Assembly: GCA_034670405.1 (NCBI GenBank)
Contig: JAXDDX010000005.1
Coordinates: 4,903,001 to 4,967,000, forward strand
DNA: 64,000 bases
Direction of reading: 5' to 3'
Source of the DNA: Hoplostethus atlanticus
Lineage: Eukaryota > Chordata > Actinopteri > Trachichthyiformes > Trachichthyidae
How positions within the stretch are numbered: position 1 is the stretch's first letter; each line of letters begins with the position of its first letter. The notes below the pieces were generated by a model. It saw nothing but the letters and a program-made list of their open reading frames with translations, did not search any database and was not told where the DNA came from. This document shows positions 24,086-35,031 of this stretch, in pieces. Made by a program: the position numbers and the translations under genes.

Positions 24086-25392
24086 TCGGTGCATCAGTGC
24101 AAATGTGCGCACGTGTGTGTGTGTGTGCAATTGTTTGCACATGTGTTTTCTGTCTGACCTTTCCTCGGGGTGTGGGTTAGTTTTATTTATTGAGATAATT
24201 CCTCAGGGGGAAACAATCCTATTGGAATGGCTGGTTGTTGGTTTGATAGGGCACTACCCTTGGGTTTATCACCCTGCCATGTCCGCAGCATGTGATTTAA
24301 AGGCGTTAGTTAAATGCTGCTCGGTTTGGCAACCGATTAAGGTTTCACTGATGCCCTCATCTCAATGTCATAAACCAGCCCTTGCCTTTGCCCAGCATTT
24401 CCCACCATTAATTTCCCACTGATGAGATCTGAGTTGCCATGGCATGCATTCAATTGTTTTAAAACAGATTTTTATGTAGCATTTTTGACCAAAGGACCTC
24501 TCTTCCCAAGCAATTATTGGCAGAGTATATGAACTGCATTTATACTGCAGAAAAGTATAATGAACATAAAGGCACTTGAAGGGGAATAGCATCAAATATC
24601 AGTCTTAACATATATATATATAAGCCCTATGCTCAGAATTATTGAGTTTACATAGGTGTACAGTCACCACTAGCTCTCGTAGACTCAGACAAGAGAACAG
24701 AGTTTGTGTGATTTTACAGTTGAGAATCAATTAGGCTTTTGAAGTTGATAACACTAAAATAGGAGGAACCTCATTTGGGTGTAAAAGCTAAAACAAACAT
24801 TTTGAAGGCTTACCAAGTCTCCAATTCATCTGGAACAACTCAAGACTTTATGACTTGAAGATCTCACTGATTGGAGAATTGTTTGGTTTCTAGCTTTGGG
24901 TTCACACGCTGAATGGACTGTACTTGGGCATAGTATACGTGAACTCTTAAATCAAGGGATATACCCCTTTAAAGTGTTTTCAACCCTAGCTGCAGTTCTT
25001 GTAATGCCCCAGCCTTCCACTGATGTCCAAGCATCAAATAACTATTGCCCATAAATAAACTGAAAATGGTGCAAAGAATGGATTTCTGTCTTAAAGTATA
25101 CCTCTCCTTTAAAAGATGTTACCCTTAACATGGTTCTGTCAAATCTGATTAGTTTCCTCTAATTGGGGTCAAATGTAGCTTAGCCAGCAACACACCACCA
25201 TGCTTGTAATTGGTATGACAACTTTGTTATTCCTTCTGTATGACCTTGACTTCTAATAATTCAAGTAGGAAAGAAGTAGCCAGTAAACAAATTGCTGTGA
25301 AATCAATCTTTTGATCATGAGATTTGATACGTTGTGTGCTATGTACTAACAGCTAGGCATAAACCATAACCTGGCAAATGCTCTCATTCTTT

Positions 25393-25745
25393 AGAAGATA
25401 AGGTGAGGTACACTTTATTGTCCCAGCAGGTAAATTCATCTTGGTCACCACAGCACCAAGGGCATAAAACCAGTTAATCAAAAGCCAACAGCGAAGAGCA
25501 GCGTGCAGATAGAGACAGCATACACAACATCTTCACAGGATAAAAGACGTGTTATAAACAGTACACCCAGCCTATTAAATGATCCACACCGCATTGTTGA
25601 AAGAAGACACATGATACAATATCTATTCTGGAGGACAGTTTGGTCCTGTGCAGCATTTTGTTTTGGCTCTCAGCAGAAGGTCAGATGTCAGGCTTTTGAC
25701 AAATGTACAGTTTGGTCCATGGTGTACAAACTGGCCAGACAGTGA
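25393..25745 (-). mobile_element. probable LINE 3' UTR fragment
   Basis: On the minus strand this ends with 'gatgaatttacctgctggga' then 'caataaagtgtacctcac', resembling the '(A)AATTTCCTC-GGGACAATAAAG' terminus of fish LINEs. No coding similarity was recognised upstream. Confidence 0.4.
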
Positions 25746-25975
25746 CTGAAAAAAAAAGGATTTCTCTCTCAGTACTTGTCCAGCTGTACTCTCAATAAGA
25801 CAGTAGGAGACATCAGGTGACTCCCCCAGTTTCTGACTTGTGATTGCAGGGCAAGTGTTAAATAGCTACATGTGCTATGTAGCTTCATATCAGCTACTTC
25901 ATATCATATGGACATACCATAATACCATCATATCATAATTATGGACATACATAGGGCAGATTCAGGCTGGTAGTT

Positions 25976-26380
25976 ATAGGTGCTACATATAGCAAATTAA
26001 GACTTTCCCATAAACCCTGTTGCTTCCTATCCCTCCTCCCTGGCTTTGGCTTTACTGAACAGGAACATGTTGGAAGCGATTTTTTTTCCATTGGCCTTTC
26101 ACTTCTTCTACCATCTGCTGTTGCCAGAAACTCTGAAAAACTTAAGCTCCATTTGCACTGGAAGAACAGCGCCCTCTTCCTGTTTTGTGCAGTAAGTGAA
26201 GTAAATGCAGCAGATTTCCCGCCAAATCTGACCCGGTGTCATACAATGTGAAATGCTGTGTAGCAGCTGGTAGAGGCTGCCAATCGTCTCACTGATGGTC
26301 TAACAATAATTATACTAATGTCTCAAAACGAATGTGATAATGATTTATTGATGTTAAAATGATATACGTAGCACCTTTAA
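25976..26380. mobile_element. MITE with AGGTGCTAC terminal inverted repeats
   Basis: The left end 'ataggtgctacatatagcaa' is mirrored by the right end 'gatatacgtagcacctttaa'. About 405 bp, non-coding, with an internal 'aacagcgccctcttcctgtt'. Confidence 0.55.
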
Positions 26381-26454
26381 AGAGTAACACTCTCATAGAC
26401 AGAACAGCTTACACTTGGATGTTGTCTTTTTCAAGCCATTATTCCTCCTACACG

Positions 26455-26648
26455 CAGTGGTCCTCAAATCCGGGCCTCGGGGTCCAGAGTACTGCTGGTT
26501 TTCTGTTCTGCCAGGTAGTTTCCATTCTAGCTGTCTAATCAGGGATTGATTAAGACCTGGGATGCCAGGTGAATGCAATTAACTTCCTGGTAGGAGAGAA
26601 AACCAGCAGCACTCTGGACCCCGTTGGCCCGGATTTGAGGAACTCTGC
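26455..26648. mobile_element. hAT-like MITE with long inverted repeats
   Basis: The left arm 'cagtggtcctcaaatccggg' ... 'gtccagagtactgctggttt' is inverted at the right as 'aaaccagcagcactctggac' ... 'cccggatttgaggaactctg'. Arms exceed 50 bp. Flanking octamers cctacacg/cctacagt agree at 6 of 8 positions, compatible with an 8-bp hAT target duplication. Confidence 0.75.
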
Positions 26649-27516
26649 CCTACAGTCATTCTATGGCCTGAATTCCATTCCACCTCCTACCTGTTTATAG
26701 TTTTTAGTTTGCAGCCATCAAACCGAAGGAGGTCCTCGCTTACTTGCAGGTGTGAAATGGGTATAAGTGTTCATTATAATCAGTAACATCTTCCAGCTCT
26801 CTCTCTCCAGGATTGGAAAAAGATTATCTGAAGAATTAGCTTGTTCATTGAAGGATGCTATGCTTATCACCTCCCATTTCATACCCCATGCTCTTCATCG
26901 CTCGATGATCCGCTTAGCCACACATTGTTTTCTAAGTAGCTGGCGTTCCCTGCAAATCTCTTTATTTACAAGTTATTTGCGAGGTTGGGGGGCAGAGCCA
27001 ATTGTTCTGTGCCCGTAGGATAATGTCAACTTTTCAGTTCAGTTATTGACAGCCTTGTTTTCCCTGAGAACGCGGTGCGAGTTGTTTTGCCGGTGAGTGG
27101 GAGTTTTTCTATCCTTGACCTGCAACATTTAGCTCATCTGCTCATTAGACAGTGACCTTCACACGAATGCCAAATGCAGCAGCCAGCACCAACATACCTA
27201 ATGCAACCATCAGTTGCATTATTGCAAGTTGATAAATATACAGAAACTGCTTGATATAGCCTATAACCTTTTCAACACAACCATGGCCCTGATGTAATAT
27301 TCCATGACTTTTCCTTGATTTTCCATAACTAAGTTGGAGTGCTTCCATGACCTAAAAACCTTCCTTCCTGGTTTGTTAATGCTTTTTCCTAAACGGGTGA
27401 ACAGTCTGGTTTCCACCGGGCTGTAAATGAATCGATATTCCCTGACGTCTCCAGAGAATGGATCAAAATTCCCTGACTTTCAAAATGCCACGATATTCCA
27501 GAAATTCCAGCAAGAT

Positions 27517-27950
27517 TATAGTTTTAGTTCTACAAGCATTTCTTGGAGGCAGCGCTTCTCTGGAGGCAGAAATAATCTCATTGGTTGAGTTAAACCTCAG
27601 TGGGTGGAACCAAAAAAACACAGTTTTTCTAGCAGCCGTAACATTGGACTGAAGCCCAGTGAAAAAGACAAGGGGTGAGAAGGGAGCTAGCTAATATTAT
27701 GAAGCCTAGGGCCACCATCTTTGAAAAAATGCAATGTAGCCATACTAAGTTATCTACATTAGCTAGTGAGTCTAGTTAAGTTCAAATCAGCCATACTAAC
27801 CAGCTAGTTAGCTACCCTGCTGATCTTCCAAGATCTACACTGCCCTGGTCATCCAATTGGATTATTTTTGCCTCCAGAGGAGCTCTGCCTCCAATGTTTG
27901 TCGAACTAAAACTCCAATCTGTAAAATTCCATGACCTGCGGGAACCCTGC
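27517..27950. repeat. fold-back repeat with about 65-bp arms
   Basis: The left arm (27517-27590), with 'ttttagttctacaagcattt' and 'ctctggaggcagaaataatc', is mirrored by the right arm (27850-27912), 'gattatttttgcctccagag' and 'aatgtttgtcgaactaaaac'. The right flank 'aaattccatgacctgcggga' 'accctgc' and the left flank (27300-27480, 'ttccatgacttttccttgat') are related to a common fish repeat. Confidence 0.6.
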
Positions 27951-28404
27951 AAACCAGTGCATAACCTCACTAGGGTTGTTTTGGCTCACAGAGATGCCAA
28001 CTGAACAGATGGGTCAACAGATCAGTGGTTGGATGCTGATAGAAATGTCTTGGGAGACTGAAAGGGGAAAAATAAAAGCAATTGCGAGGCATGTTGTCTG
28101 TCCAGATAGATTCAGGTTGTAACCACTCAGCTCCAGTCGGTCCTGCCACTCTCTGAGCCTGCTGTCATCCCATCTAGAAACCTCCTTATCTGAGGGCCGA
28201 TAAAGGAAGCTGATGATAAAATTGGGATGTAATGGGCCACGGGGCATTTCCTTCGCCAGGCTATGTTCCCCTCCGCAGAAGGACTGAACTGGCGCTGAAC
28301 TGAAAGCTAACCACCGTAATGTAAATAGATCAGACAAAACCCAACAAGCCAAAAGTTCACAGGATCTCCTCCGTAAATGGCTGCTACCTCGCTCTCCACC
28401 GCTC

Positions 28405-28540
28405 TATCCCTCTCTCTCTCATTCTCTCTCTATATATCTTTTTCTCTTCTCTCTCTCTACCTCTCTCTCTCTCTCTCTCTCTCATGCGCACTCTCTTGCT
28501 CTGTCTCTCTCTATCACACCCACACACACACACACATAAA
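28405..28540. repeat. compound (CT)n-(CA)n tract
   Basis: CT-rich sequence with interruptions passes into a short CA run. Confidence 0.9.
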
Positions 28541-29389
28541 AACCTGATTCAGGTTCCATACACGGATTCACAAAAGAAACGAAATGCTTTTATTATGAAT
28601 TACACAAATGCATTGGTGCATTACGGTAATATGTAATCTGATTACTGGGCTAAAGGAGAGATTTTTCAGTATAGTAGTAGTATAGTTTTGTTTCAGGAGA
28701 TGAAAATGACATCAAAATGTGGTTGTATGATTCAACTAAAAATATAGATAGAGAAGTCTAACATGGGGATAATAATTAATAAGGGTATCTTTAATAGGGA
28801 TTTTATTTCATAGTCAGCTGCCAATAAAAATAATAACTGCACCTACAAATCACAAATGACATTATGATTCAGGCTGAACCGTGTGTAACCTATGTTTATT
28901 CTTGTCGTGGTTTTGAAACAGGACAGGCATTTGGGACGTTGGGTGTGTGTTAAAAAAAAAAAAAAGCTAAATATGGTCCTGGTCACCAACTTCAATTTCC
29001 AAATTGTGTCATGAATGGCAGTTGTGTGTATGTGGGACTGTTCCCTTTATGTTTCCATGGGTGTGATGTAATAAATTAGAACATAAATGTGGGAAAAGAT
29101 TAATACAATAAAACATTTTGTCTTATTTATATTATGAACAGACAATAACGTCAGAGGTTTTTACAGTGTTTTCCTTCCTTCTGCTGGTTAATTCCCAAGG
29201 TTTCAGCTGGACTCCCTAAAGCAAGTCAGTGGCCTCTTTCACTAAAGAATCACCTACAGAAAATGTAAATGTTCTTTGCGGTTCTGAAATTGGAGGAAGG
29301 GATGCGTATGCTTGGTTTGATAAATGACATAGAATATGCTTAGAATAAAAATAAGCCACTGTAATTAATAAGATTATTACTTTATCTCT

Positions 29390-29501
29390 CTCTCACACAC
29401 ACACTCACTCACACTCACATCACAACCAACGGCACATACACACACACACACATCACTACCACCAGCACATACTTTACACACATATGCACTCAAGAACACT
29501 T

Positions 29502-29540
<39 letters not shown>

Positions 29541-29580
29541 ACTACCACCAGCAAATATACACTAATACACATTCACACAA
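29390..29580. repeat. imperfect CA-rich tract
   Basis: CA-rich sequence with 'cactaccaccagcacata' duplicated (29454 and 29540 areas). The longest pure run is about 29508-29539. Confidence 0.9.
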
Positions 29581-30051
29581 AGAGATGTTTCCATATAAAC
29601 CAGGCCATCATACTTTAAAACTTACATTTATTATTGTAACTTTAAACTGTCTGCTCAGTTGCAACAAGTCGCAGACTATCCAGTATTTGTTATCTATACG
29701 GAATTACTGACAAACATACCACTCCCAAAACTCACAGTGTTTGCCCTTGTTTTTTGACCGCTTTGCGCAAACGTCGTTGCAGTTTTGTGCCAACTTTTTT
29801 TGGACACACTAACTCTTTCCCCTTTATTCCTATCTCCCTGCAGGGCAAGCGGTGTTGAAAGTGCGCCTAGACGGCCCTGTGACACTGCAGACAATGTATT
29901 GAAACAGCAACTTGAATATAGTTACCACATGGCTATATGGAAGGAAAGAAATGGCGCGCACGTATAGTCCAAGCGTCTCCAGGGCGGCCAGAAACGTGTT
30001 TTAAAACAAATACATAACAGGTCACAACTTTAAGGCTACAAAGAGAGGAAC

Positions 30052-30090
30052 CTTCAACAAGAAGAAGAAGAGGAAGAAGAAGAAGAAGCA
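30052..30090. repeat. (GAA)n tract beside the grik2 splice donor
   Basis: The plus strand reads GAAGAAGAAGAGGAAGAAG and on. On the transcript strand this is a CTT tract starting 6-7 bases into intron 1 of grik2. Confidence 0.9.
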
Positions 30091-30096
30091 TCTCAC

Positions 30097-30214
30097 CAAA
30101 TCTCAAGACGTGTGGCATCCCTTGAGAATATCCCACACACTGTAATAGCAGCAGTAGAAGCCTGACGGTGCACCTGAATCTCGCATTAGTTATCAGCAGG
30201 GAGGTAATCTTCAT
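30097..30214 (-). CDS. grik2: grik2 first coding exon (kainate receptor subunit 2, N-terminus)
   Basis: GRIK2 (GluK2/GluR6) is a subunit of kainate-type ionotropic glutamate receptors, tetrameric cation channels in neuronal membranes. The frame starts at an ATG with A at -3 (30214) and runs 39 codons plus one base. It begins MKITSLLITN, followed by an arginine-flanked poly-leucine stretch (residues about 19-24) and GYSQGMPHVLRF. From memory, mammalian GRIK2 has a similar MKI- start, a leucine-rich signal peptide and GYSQGTTHVLRFGG at the mature N-terminus. GRIK1 and GRIK3 differ more here. The signal peptide is about residues 1-32. The exon ends in phase 1 with TTTG followed by gtgaga, and the split Gly codon matches the family's conserved LRFGG. 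The next exon (start of the amino-terminal domain, GIFEY-like) is not in the window, so intron 1 exceeds 30 kb. A GTG-initiated extension upstream is an artefact. Confidence 0.93.
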
Positions 30215-30450
30215 GGTGCTTGTGTGGTGCACAGGATTTATTCCCTGGGTCGGTATATTCCCCGAATTTTTTGTGTTTTTTGTTTGTTTTTTTGTTTTGG
30301 TTCTCCCCTTTAACGTGAAGCAGGCAGCATGCGGAGCGGCTCGAGATCACGGCATGGTCACCGGCGGAGAGGGCAACGGTTTCCCCAGATCCATTTGGGC
30401 AAAAAAAAAAAAAGAAGAAGAAAAACCCAGCACTGCGTGTGTCCGGCTCA
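30215..30450 (-). promoter_or_regulatory. grik2: grik2 5' leader with upstream ORFs
   Basis: This is the sequence immediately upstream of the grik2 ATG. It contains a 15-codon upstream ORF (30394 to 30347, start MDLGKPLPSP) with a second in-frame ATG two codons before its stop (gtgaccATGc context). A six-codon upstream ORF (30330 to 30310, MLPASR) follows. An A-rich unstructured stretch (about 30255-30300 on the minus strand) lies just before the main ATG, and a pyrimidine tract (about 30401-30430, minus strand) lies upstream of the first upstream ORF. The tract could be leader sequence or part of a 3' splice site. AG dinucleotides at 'cgttaaag' and 'gacccag' are possible acceptors, but none is compelling. 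If this stretch is transcribed, the upstream ORFs could reduce translation of grik2. The extent of the leader is inferred. Confidence 0.5.
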
Positions 30451-31060
30451 CTGCGCCAAGAAACAACCTTCCGACTCAGTTGAAGAAGAAGAAGATGATG
30501 GTGGAGATGGTGGTGGTGGAGCCGGTGGAGATGGTGGGGCGTCCATGTTAGGCAGGGCAAAGCTTGAAGAAATCCATTCCCGGGCAGCCTGAAAGACACA
30601 GACAAAGATAGGGGGGGGGGGGGGGGGGTGGAGTGGAGAGTGGAGTGGAGTTTTTTTTATTTTTTTGAAGATCCACTGTGAATATGAGTTGAGAGGAGCA
30701 GCAGTATCCCCCCTACCAGCCTCCCCGGCTCAGGCTCATTCTACTGCACTGCCGCACAGCATCTGACGTCGAGCCAAGATTAGTGTGGACGCGCAAGAGG
30801 ACGGATCGGGCATATTCTCGGTCACCGCTGACCACACTTCGCCCCCTGATCTATATCGGCCGCCGAAATTGTCATACCCACACATCCCGCCCCCGAATCC
30901 CCCCCCCCCCCCCCTCCCCCGCCCCCCCCACTCCCCGATGTCGTGTGCTGACAGCCGGGCGCTCTCCGGTATTCCTCGGATTGTTTTCTCGGTTCGGTTC
31001 AATGGCCGTCGCTAGCAGCGGAGCGCCGCCGTGTAGGCTACAGCCGTAAAAGAAAAAACA
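30300..31060. promoter_or_regulatory. CpG-rich, G/C-homopolymer region upstream of the grik2 ATG
   Basis: CpG dinucleotides and GC content rise sharply here (for example 30330-30370, 30780-30870 and 30940-31040) compared with the AT-rich flanks. The stretch also holds an 18-base G run (30611-30628) and a long C-rich tract (30887-30936). Such a block directly upstream of a neuronal gene's first coding exon fits a CpG-island promoter. The start site cannot be located by eye, and this block and the 33.3-33.9 kb block may be alternative promoters. Confidence 0.45.
30887..30936 (-). repeat. C-rich homopolymer cluster
   Basis: Runs of 16, 5 and 8 Cs on the plus strand, which are G runs on the grik2 transcript strand. 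G-quadruplex candidate. Confidence 0.9.
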
Positions 31061-31381
31061 ATTTATGAATTAAAAAAGAAAAAAGAAAAAAAATCGCCGT
31101 TGATCGGAATCGCTCAGCCTTGGAGTCATGTGAGGTGTCTGGCGAACCAAACCTGTCACAGTAACACTCGACATGATGGATAGCCTCTATAGACACCCCC
31201 CCTCACCACCACCACAGTGTTTCAACCGTGGTCTTTTTGGATCTATAATTTATTTATTTTTTCTATAATTTTCCTACTTTTCCCACGTCAGAAACAAAAA
31301 GACAAAAAAAGCTGAGACAACAATGGGTGAGATGAGAGCCAACCACCCTGAACATCAAATTTTTATGTGAGACTTTCCTGT

Positions 31382-31432
31382 GGGGGGGGGGTTGGCGGTG
31401 GGGGGGGGTTGGCGGGGGGGGGGGGGGGGGGG
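31382..31432 (+). repeat. G-rich homopolymer cluster
   Basis: Four or more G runs of 9-20 bases separated by TT or C make a strong G-quadruplex candidate on the plus strand, 1.2 kb upstream of the grik2 ATG. Confidence 0.9.
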
Positions 31433-31829
31433 TCTATCACTTTCTGGCGATTAAAAGTTTCATATGAGCGCCTTCGTGTGAATACTGAATTACTGACGGG
31501 CCACTCTGAACTTCAGAGTGTGCAGATTCAAGGTTTGCCTATAGGCTGGTCTCCTGCAGGCCTTTCAAATGGCTGATCAGGGAAATAAATCCCAACAGAA
31601 TAACATTTTCATAGGCATGTAGCGGTACCATTACTTACAATGGATACAAATGTCTTATTCCTTCCTTTATCTATCAGGTTGGTACGGTAAGGATCTCTAG
31701 TTAAAGGCAGGTCGGGCTAATCTGACGGCGTCATTTTAAAGTGACATTTTTGATTGCTCCTCTATACTTAATAACTTCAACGCTCCACTTCTGAAGGCCA
31801 AAATGTGTTGACATCAGTGATAAGAGTAA

Positions 31830-31975
31830 ACTGCGACCTCCACTTGGTGATCATCATAAGGCACACAACAGCCAATACAAACAAAATCAGTTGCATTTTC
31901 AATGGAGCGTTAATGCGTGTTTTTTTCCCGCTTAAAAGGGGCAGGGTAGAGTGAGTCTGGGTGAGTTTACCCTCC
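31830..31975 (+). repeat. family J dispersed repeat copy, diverged
   Basis: It has 'catcataaggcacacaacag' 'ccaatacaaacaaaatcagt' and 'gcgttaatgcgtgttttttt', aligning with 20045-20115. The right end 'ggtgagtttaccctcc' may be an inverted copy of the family's 'ggtgggtaaac' end. Confidence 0.4.
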
Positions 31976-32894
31976 TCCACATCCCTGTTCAACACGCTAT
32001 AAGTGATATTATTTCATGGTAACTGTGCACCGGGCAGTGCGTCCAGAGGGTTTCAGCACCGTGGACAGCGACGCCGCGGCTCCTCGACTGTTCCCCGGTG
32101 TATTCTTCCCAACGTCCCCAGTTCAGCCCAGTTCCACATATCTACTACACTGAGAGATACGGGCCACGAGTTTATTGGTGCATCTGTGATATGCCCACAT
32201 GGTGCAAAATAGGCGTCAGGAAACAAACGCTTCCTCTTGAAATGCTGACTACCAAATTATTAAAGCGCTTTCGCATCGGGACTGAGTCCATACCTGATCA
32301 TATATGCCCTAATAGATAGATGATATTTTACTATCCAGCCTAGCGCTACATTAAACATGAGATTCACCTATTGAGGTCAAGACACAGACAACCACAAGAC
32401 TGCTGTACGTTATTTTATGGCAATCTGCTTGATATGAAATTAAACCTATAATAATGTAACTTGTAAGCGTAAATTAGATTCGACAAAGCTGCCAACATCG
32501 CAGTTCTAATTTAGGGATTAGGTATAAGATGGAACATGCAACTTGATTTCTGAGTTTGTAAAATAGTCTCTTTTTTTTAATTTCTTTTGAGATTTCTCGA
32601 GACTGTCAGTCGGATTTGTGAACGAGTATGCAACTGGAAATGAAATAGCGTGTGATATTTCTATCTTCGAATTCCAGTGAGGAGTGTATTCCATAATTTG
32701 AACTCACATAGAGATAATAACGAGGAGCACCAGCCCCTAACTAAGTAAAAAAAAAAGCCGCAGTTCCCTGATATGACATACTGTAGCTGTGCGTAATGGG
32801 CAGGTGCTCATGGAGTCTGCGGGGTTTGCAGGTGAAAACACGTTTGGCACCAACGCAAATACTGATCCTTAAGTATTATATTTTTACATAGGCT

Positions 32895-32917
32895 ATATAT
32901 ATATATATATATATATA
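32895..32917. repeat. (TA)n microsatellite
   Basis: About 11 TA repeats within the CpG-rich grik2 upstream region. Confidence 0.95.
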
Positions 32918-33299
32918 CGGCTCCTTCATCAGACACAGCTACAGATCTCCAAACGCCTCTTTGTGCATCAGGAAAAAAAAGGCTCCAGCAGGCAACGCTG
33001 AGTGACGATAAAGTTAATTTAAGGCTAATGTGCTTCTCAACTGTGAAATTTACATGCGCAGCTGGTCGGCGACTTTCCATCCAGCCCGTGAGCTCGAGAC
33101 GTTATCTATGGATCATTCATAAAGCGCATCGCGGCGTGGACATTTAATGACCCCCCCCCCCCCCTAATGTCTTTTCAACCCCACAACACTGAAGCCATCA
33201 GCCCCGGGGAGGAGGAGGAGGGGGAGGAGGTGGAGGACCCGAAAAGGTGACAAGCGTCTCCAAATAGAGGTCGGACAAAGACATACGAGGTCACGTCTC

Positions 33300-33900
33300 T
33301 CCGCGGCTTATTAAACAGCAAGTCGTAACCTTTCTTGTAAGACGTTCTGATTGCCTTCGCGTTTACGAGCGCCCGGGTTAAAGCGGCTTTCCCTCCCCAA
33401 AAGTCACCGATGAACTTCAAATCTGACCGGTGCGTAACAGTATAACGAAGGGTCTTTTTTTCCTGTGCGGTTTGTCGACTGGAGACGATGTTCAAACGCT
33501 TTTACTTCAGTCTCACCTGTTTCCAATACATGCCATATAACCCCCCATTCTGGTTAGACGCCGGGGTGCGGAGATAGAGAGAACGCGCCGAAAGATGTAA
33601 ATGCCTGTCAACTTTGAGAGAATAAGCTTACCTTAGGTAGATGTTGGAGCGGGGAAGAGTCGCCCGACAAAGTAGTTGGTTTGTTTCTATGGAGGAGCCG
33701 AGTCGCTTTCCCTCGCACTCGCGTCTGGTAGCGCTGAGCTCCGGCCGTAGGGGAGACACGCCTCCTGTCGGACGGCAGGACTCACTGCTTAAAGCAACAG
33801 GGGGCCAAACACCGGACCAGGGGACCCCGAATGGTCCCAAGTCTGCTGCTTTCCCCCGGCGGAGGTGACTGGGTGTCGGGTCTTACTAAAGTGCAATATA
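33300..33900. promoter_or_regulatory. CpG-rich island around the candidate grik2 exon 1
   Basis: There are frequent CpGs (for example 33290-33310, 33355-33395, 33560-33600 and 33700-33860), no recognisable transposon, and a minus-strand splice donor at 33632. The flanks beyond 33900 return to AT-rich intergenic sequence. This fits the distal edge of a grik2 promoter region, oriented away from ascc3. Confidence 0.45.
33632..33860 (-). other. candidate non-coding first exon of grik2 with promoter
   Basis: Read on the minus strand, a GC- and CpG-rich stretch ends in a near-perfect 5' splice site, CTACCTAAG followed by gtaagctt, with the last exon base at 33632. No long frame crosses it. It lies 3.4 kb upstream of the grik2 ATG on the same strand, the expected position of a 5'-UTR exon. 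The upstream limit is a guess: a weak TATA-like ATTATATTG sits near 33890-33900 on the minus strand, which would put initiation near 33860. The surrounding 33300-33900 is CpG-rich compared with its AT-rich flanks. It could instead be an exon of an unannotated non-coding RNA. Confidence 0.4.
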
Positions 33901-34715
33901 ATCCCTGATTCCTTTCCCGCTAGATAGTTCAGTGCCAACGCCCTTGCATGCATGTACATTGTGGACTAGCAGACCATCGCATTGCAGCCCCTTTACCTTT
34001 ACAAATAATTCAATACTGTATATAGGATCATGGGCATAAATTGGGTATGGCAAGGTGTTGAACTCGCCATATCTTCACCTAAGTGAGTGCATATTAGAAC
34101 CAAAAATAACCAGAAATGTCATATTATCTAAAAACAAACCACAGGACCAATGTTCCCTCTAAATTGACAGTTTGGTGACCTACTTCTAATAATTTAGCAC
34201 ATTGACTAAATATTAATATCTTGTCAGTCATCAGTTATTGCGTCACTTGGTCCCCAGACATTTAGTGGATATACTGTAAGCAGGGTGCAGTTTTCTAACT
34301 TGTAATGACAAGCCAAACAGAATAAAGGGTTTGTAACACATTTTGGAGCACCTTGGATGTCTCTTTTTTCCATAGGATTACCAGAGATTTGTTTTATCCG
34401 AAGAGCAGTTTATCCTTCAATCTTGAACATTAGAAGAAGCATTCCATCCTACTATCTGTTTTCTCTCTGGTAAGCATACTTGGAAGTTTTGGTCGCAAAT
34501 GCTATTAGATGCAGGGACTATTAGGTGCCATGTAGCTTAGAGTTTAGAGGATTCACGCCACACTTTTTCCAGACCAATAAATGAACATTCGAAATGTATG
34601 CAAAAAAATGGGATTGTAGGGCTAGATTATTTCACTGAGCTGTAAAGGATGGCAAATGTAACATTGAGTTAAGAAGAAGATGTTGGTCCAATGCCTGCAG
34701 GTGGTAGCCTATACT

Positions 34716-35031
34716 CTAGGGTTAGACTGAAATGGGTTTTTGAAGGCTGATACCAATACCGATATTTTTAGATGGAAGCTGCCGATATCCAATATTTTGT
34801 GCTAATATTCAATATCTTTAACTTTGACCATTGTATGCCCCAAACTATCCAAGTATTTAAAAGCCTCTGAAACTGCATTAAGGCTAACATGGGACACTAA
34901 AACTCTTTATTGAAACCCAGGCGAATTAAATTCTTTTAGGTGGGTTTGCAGCTCTTTTTTGACCCACCCACCTATTCAATATATAATATATTGCTGATAT
35001 ATTGGCACACCGATATAACAATCTAACCCTA
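34716..35031 (+). repeat. family B repeat copy
   Basis: It starts 'tagggttagactgaaatggg' 'tttttgaaggctgatacc', includes 'atgccccaaactatccaagt' and 'atgggacactaaaactcttt' 'attgaaacccaggcg', and ends 'cgatataacaatctaaccct'. Confidence 0.7.

Larger units (their letters stand above)
1..30096 (-). other. grik2: grik2 intron 1 (partial)
   Basis: Everything downstream of the grik2 5' splice site at 30096/30097 to the window edge is intronic. No sequence resembling the second grik2 coding exon, or any other recognisable exon, was found on either strand. The content is dispersed repeats, microsatellites and low-repeat islands that may include regulatory elements. Long stretches such as 2800-4180, 16320-16990, 17700-18800, 24200-25390 and 28550-29390 show nothing I can assign. 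Confidence 0.85.

Noticed and set aside
30168..30605. Plus- and minus-strand frames overlapping the grik2 leader
   Set aside because: They are created by homopolymer and GAA/GAT repeats; the only supported coding sequence is the grik2 exon.
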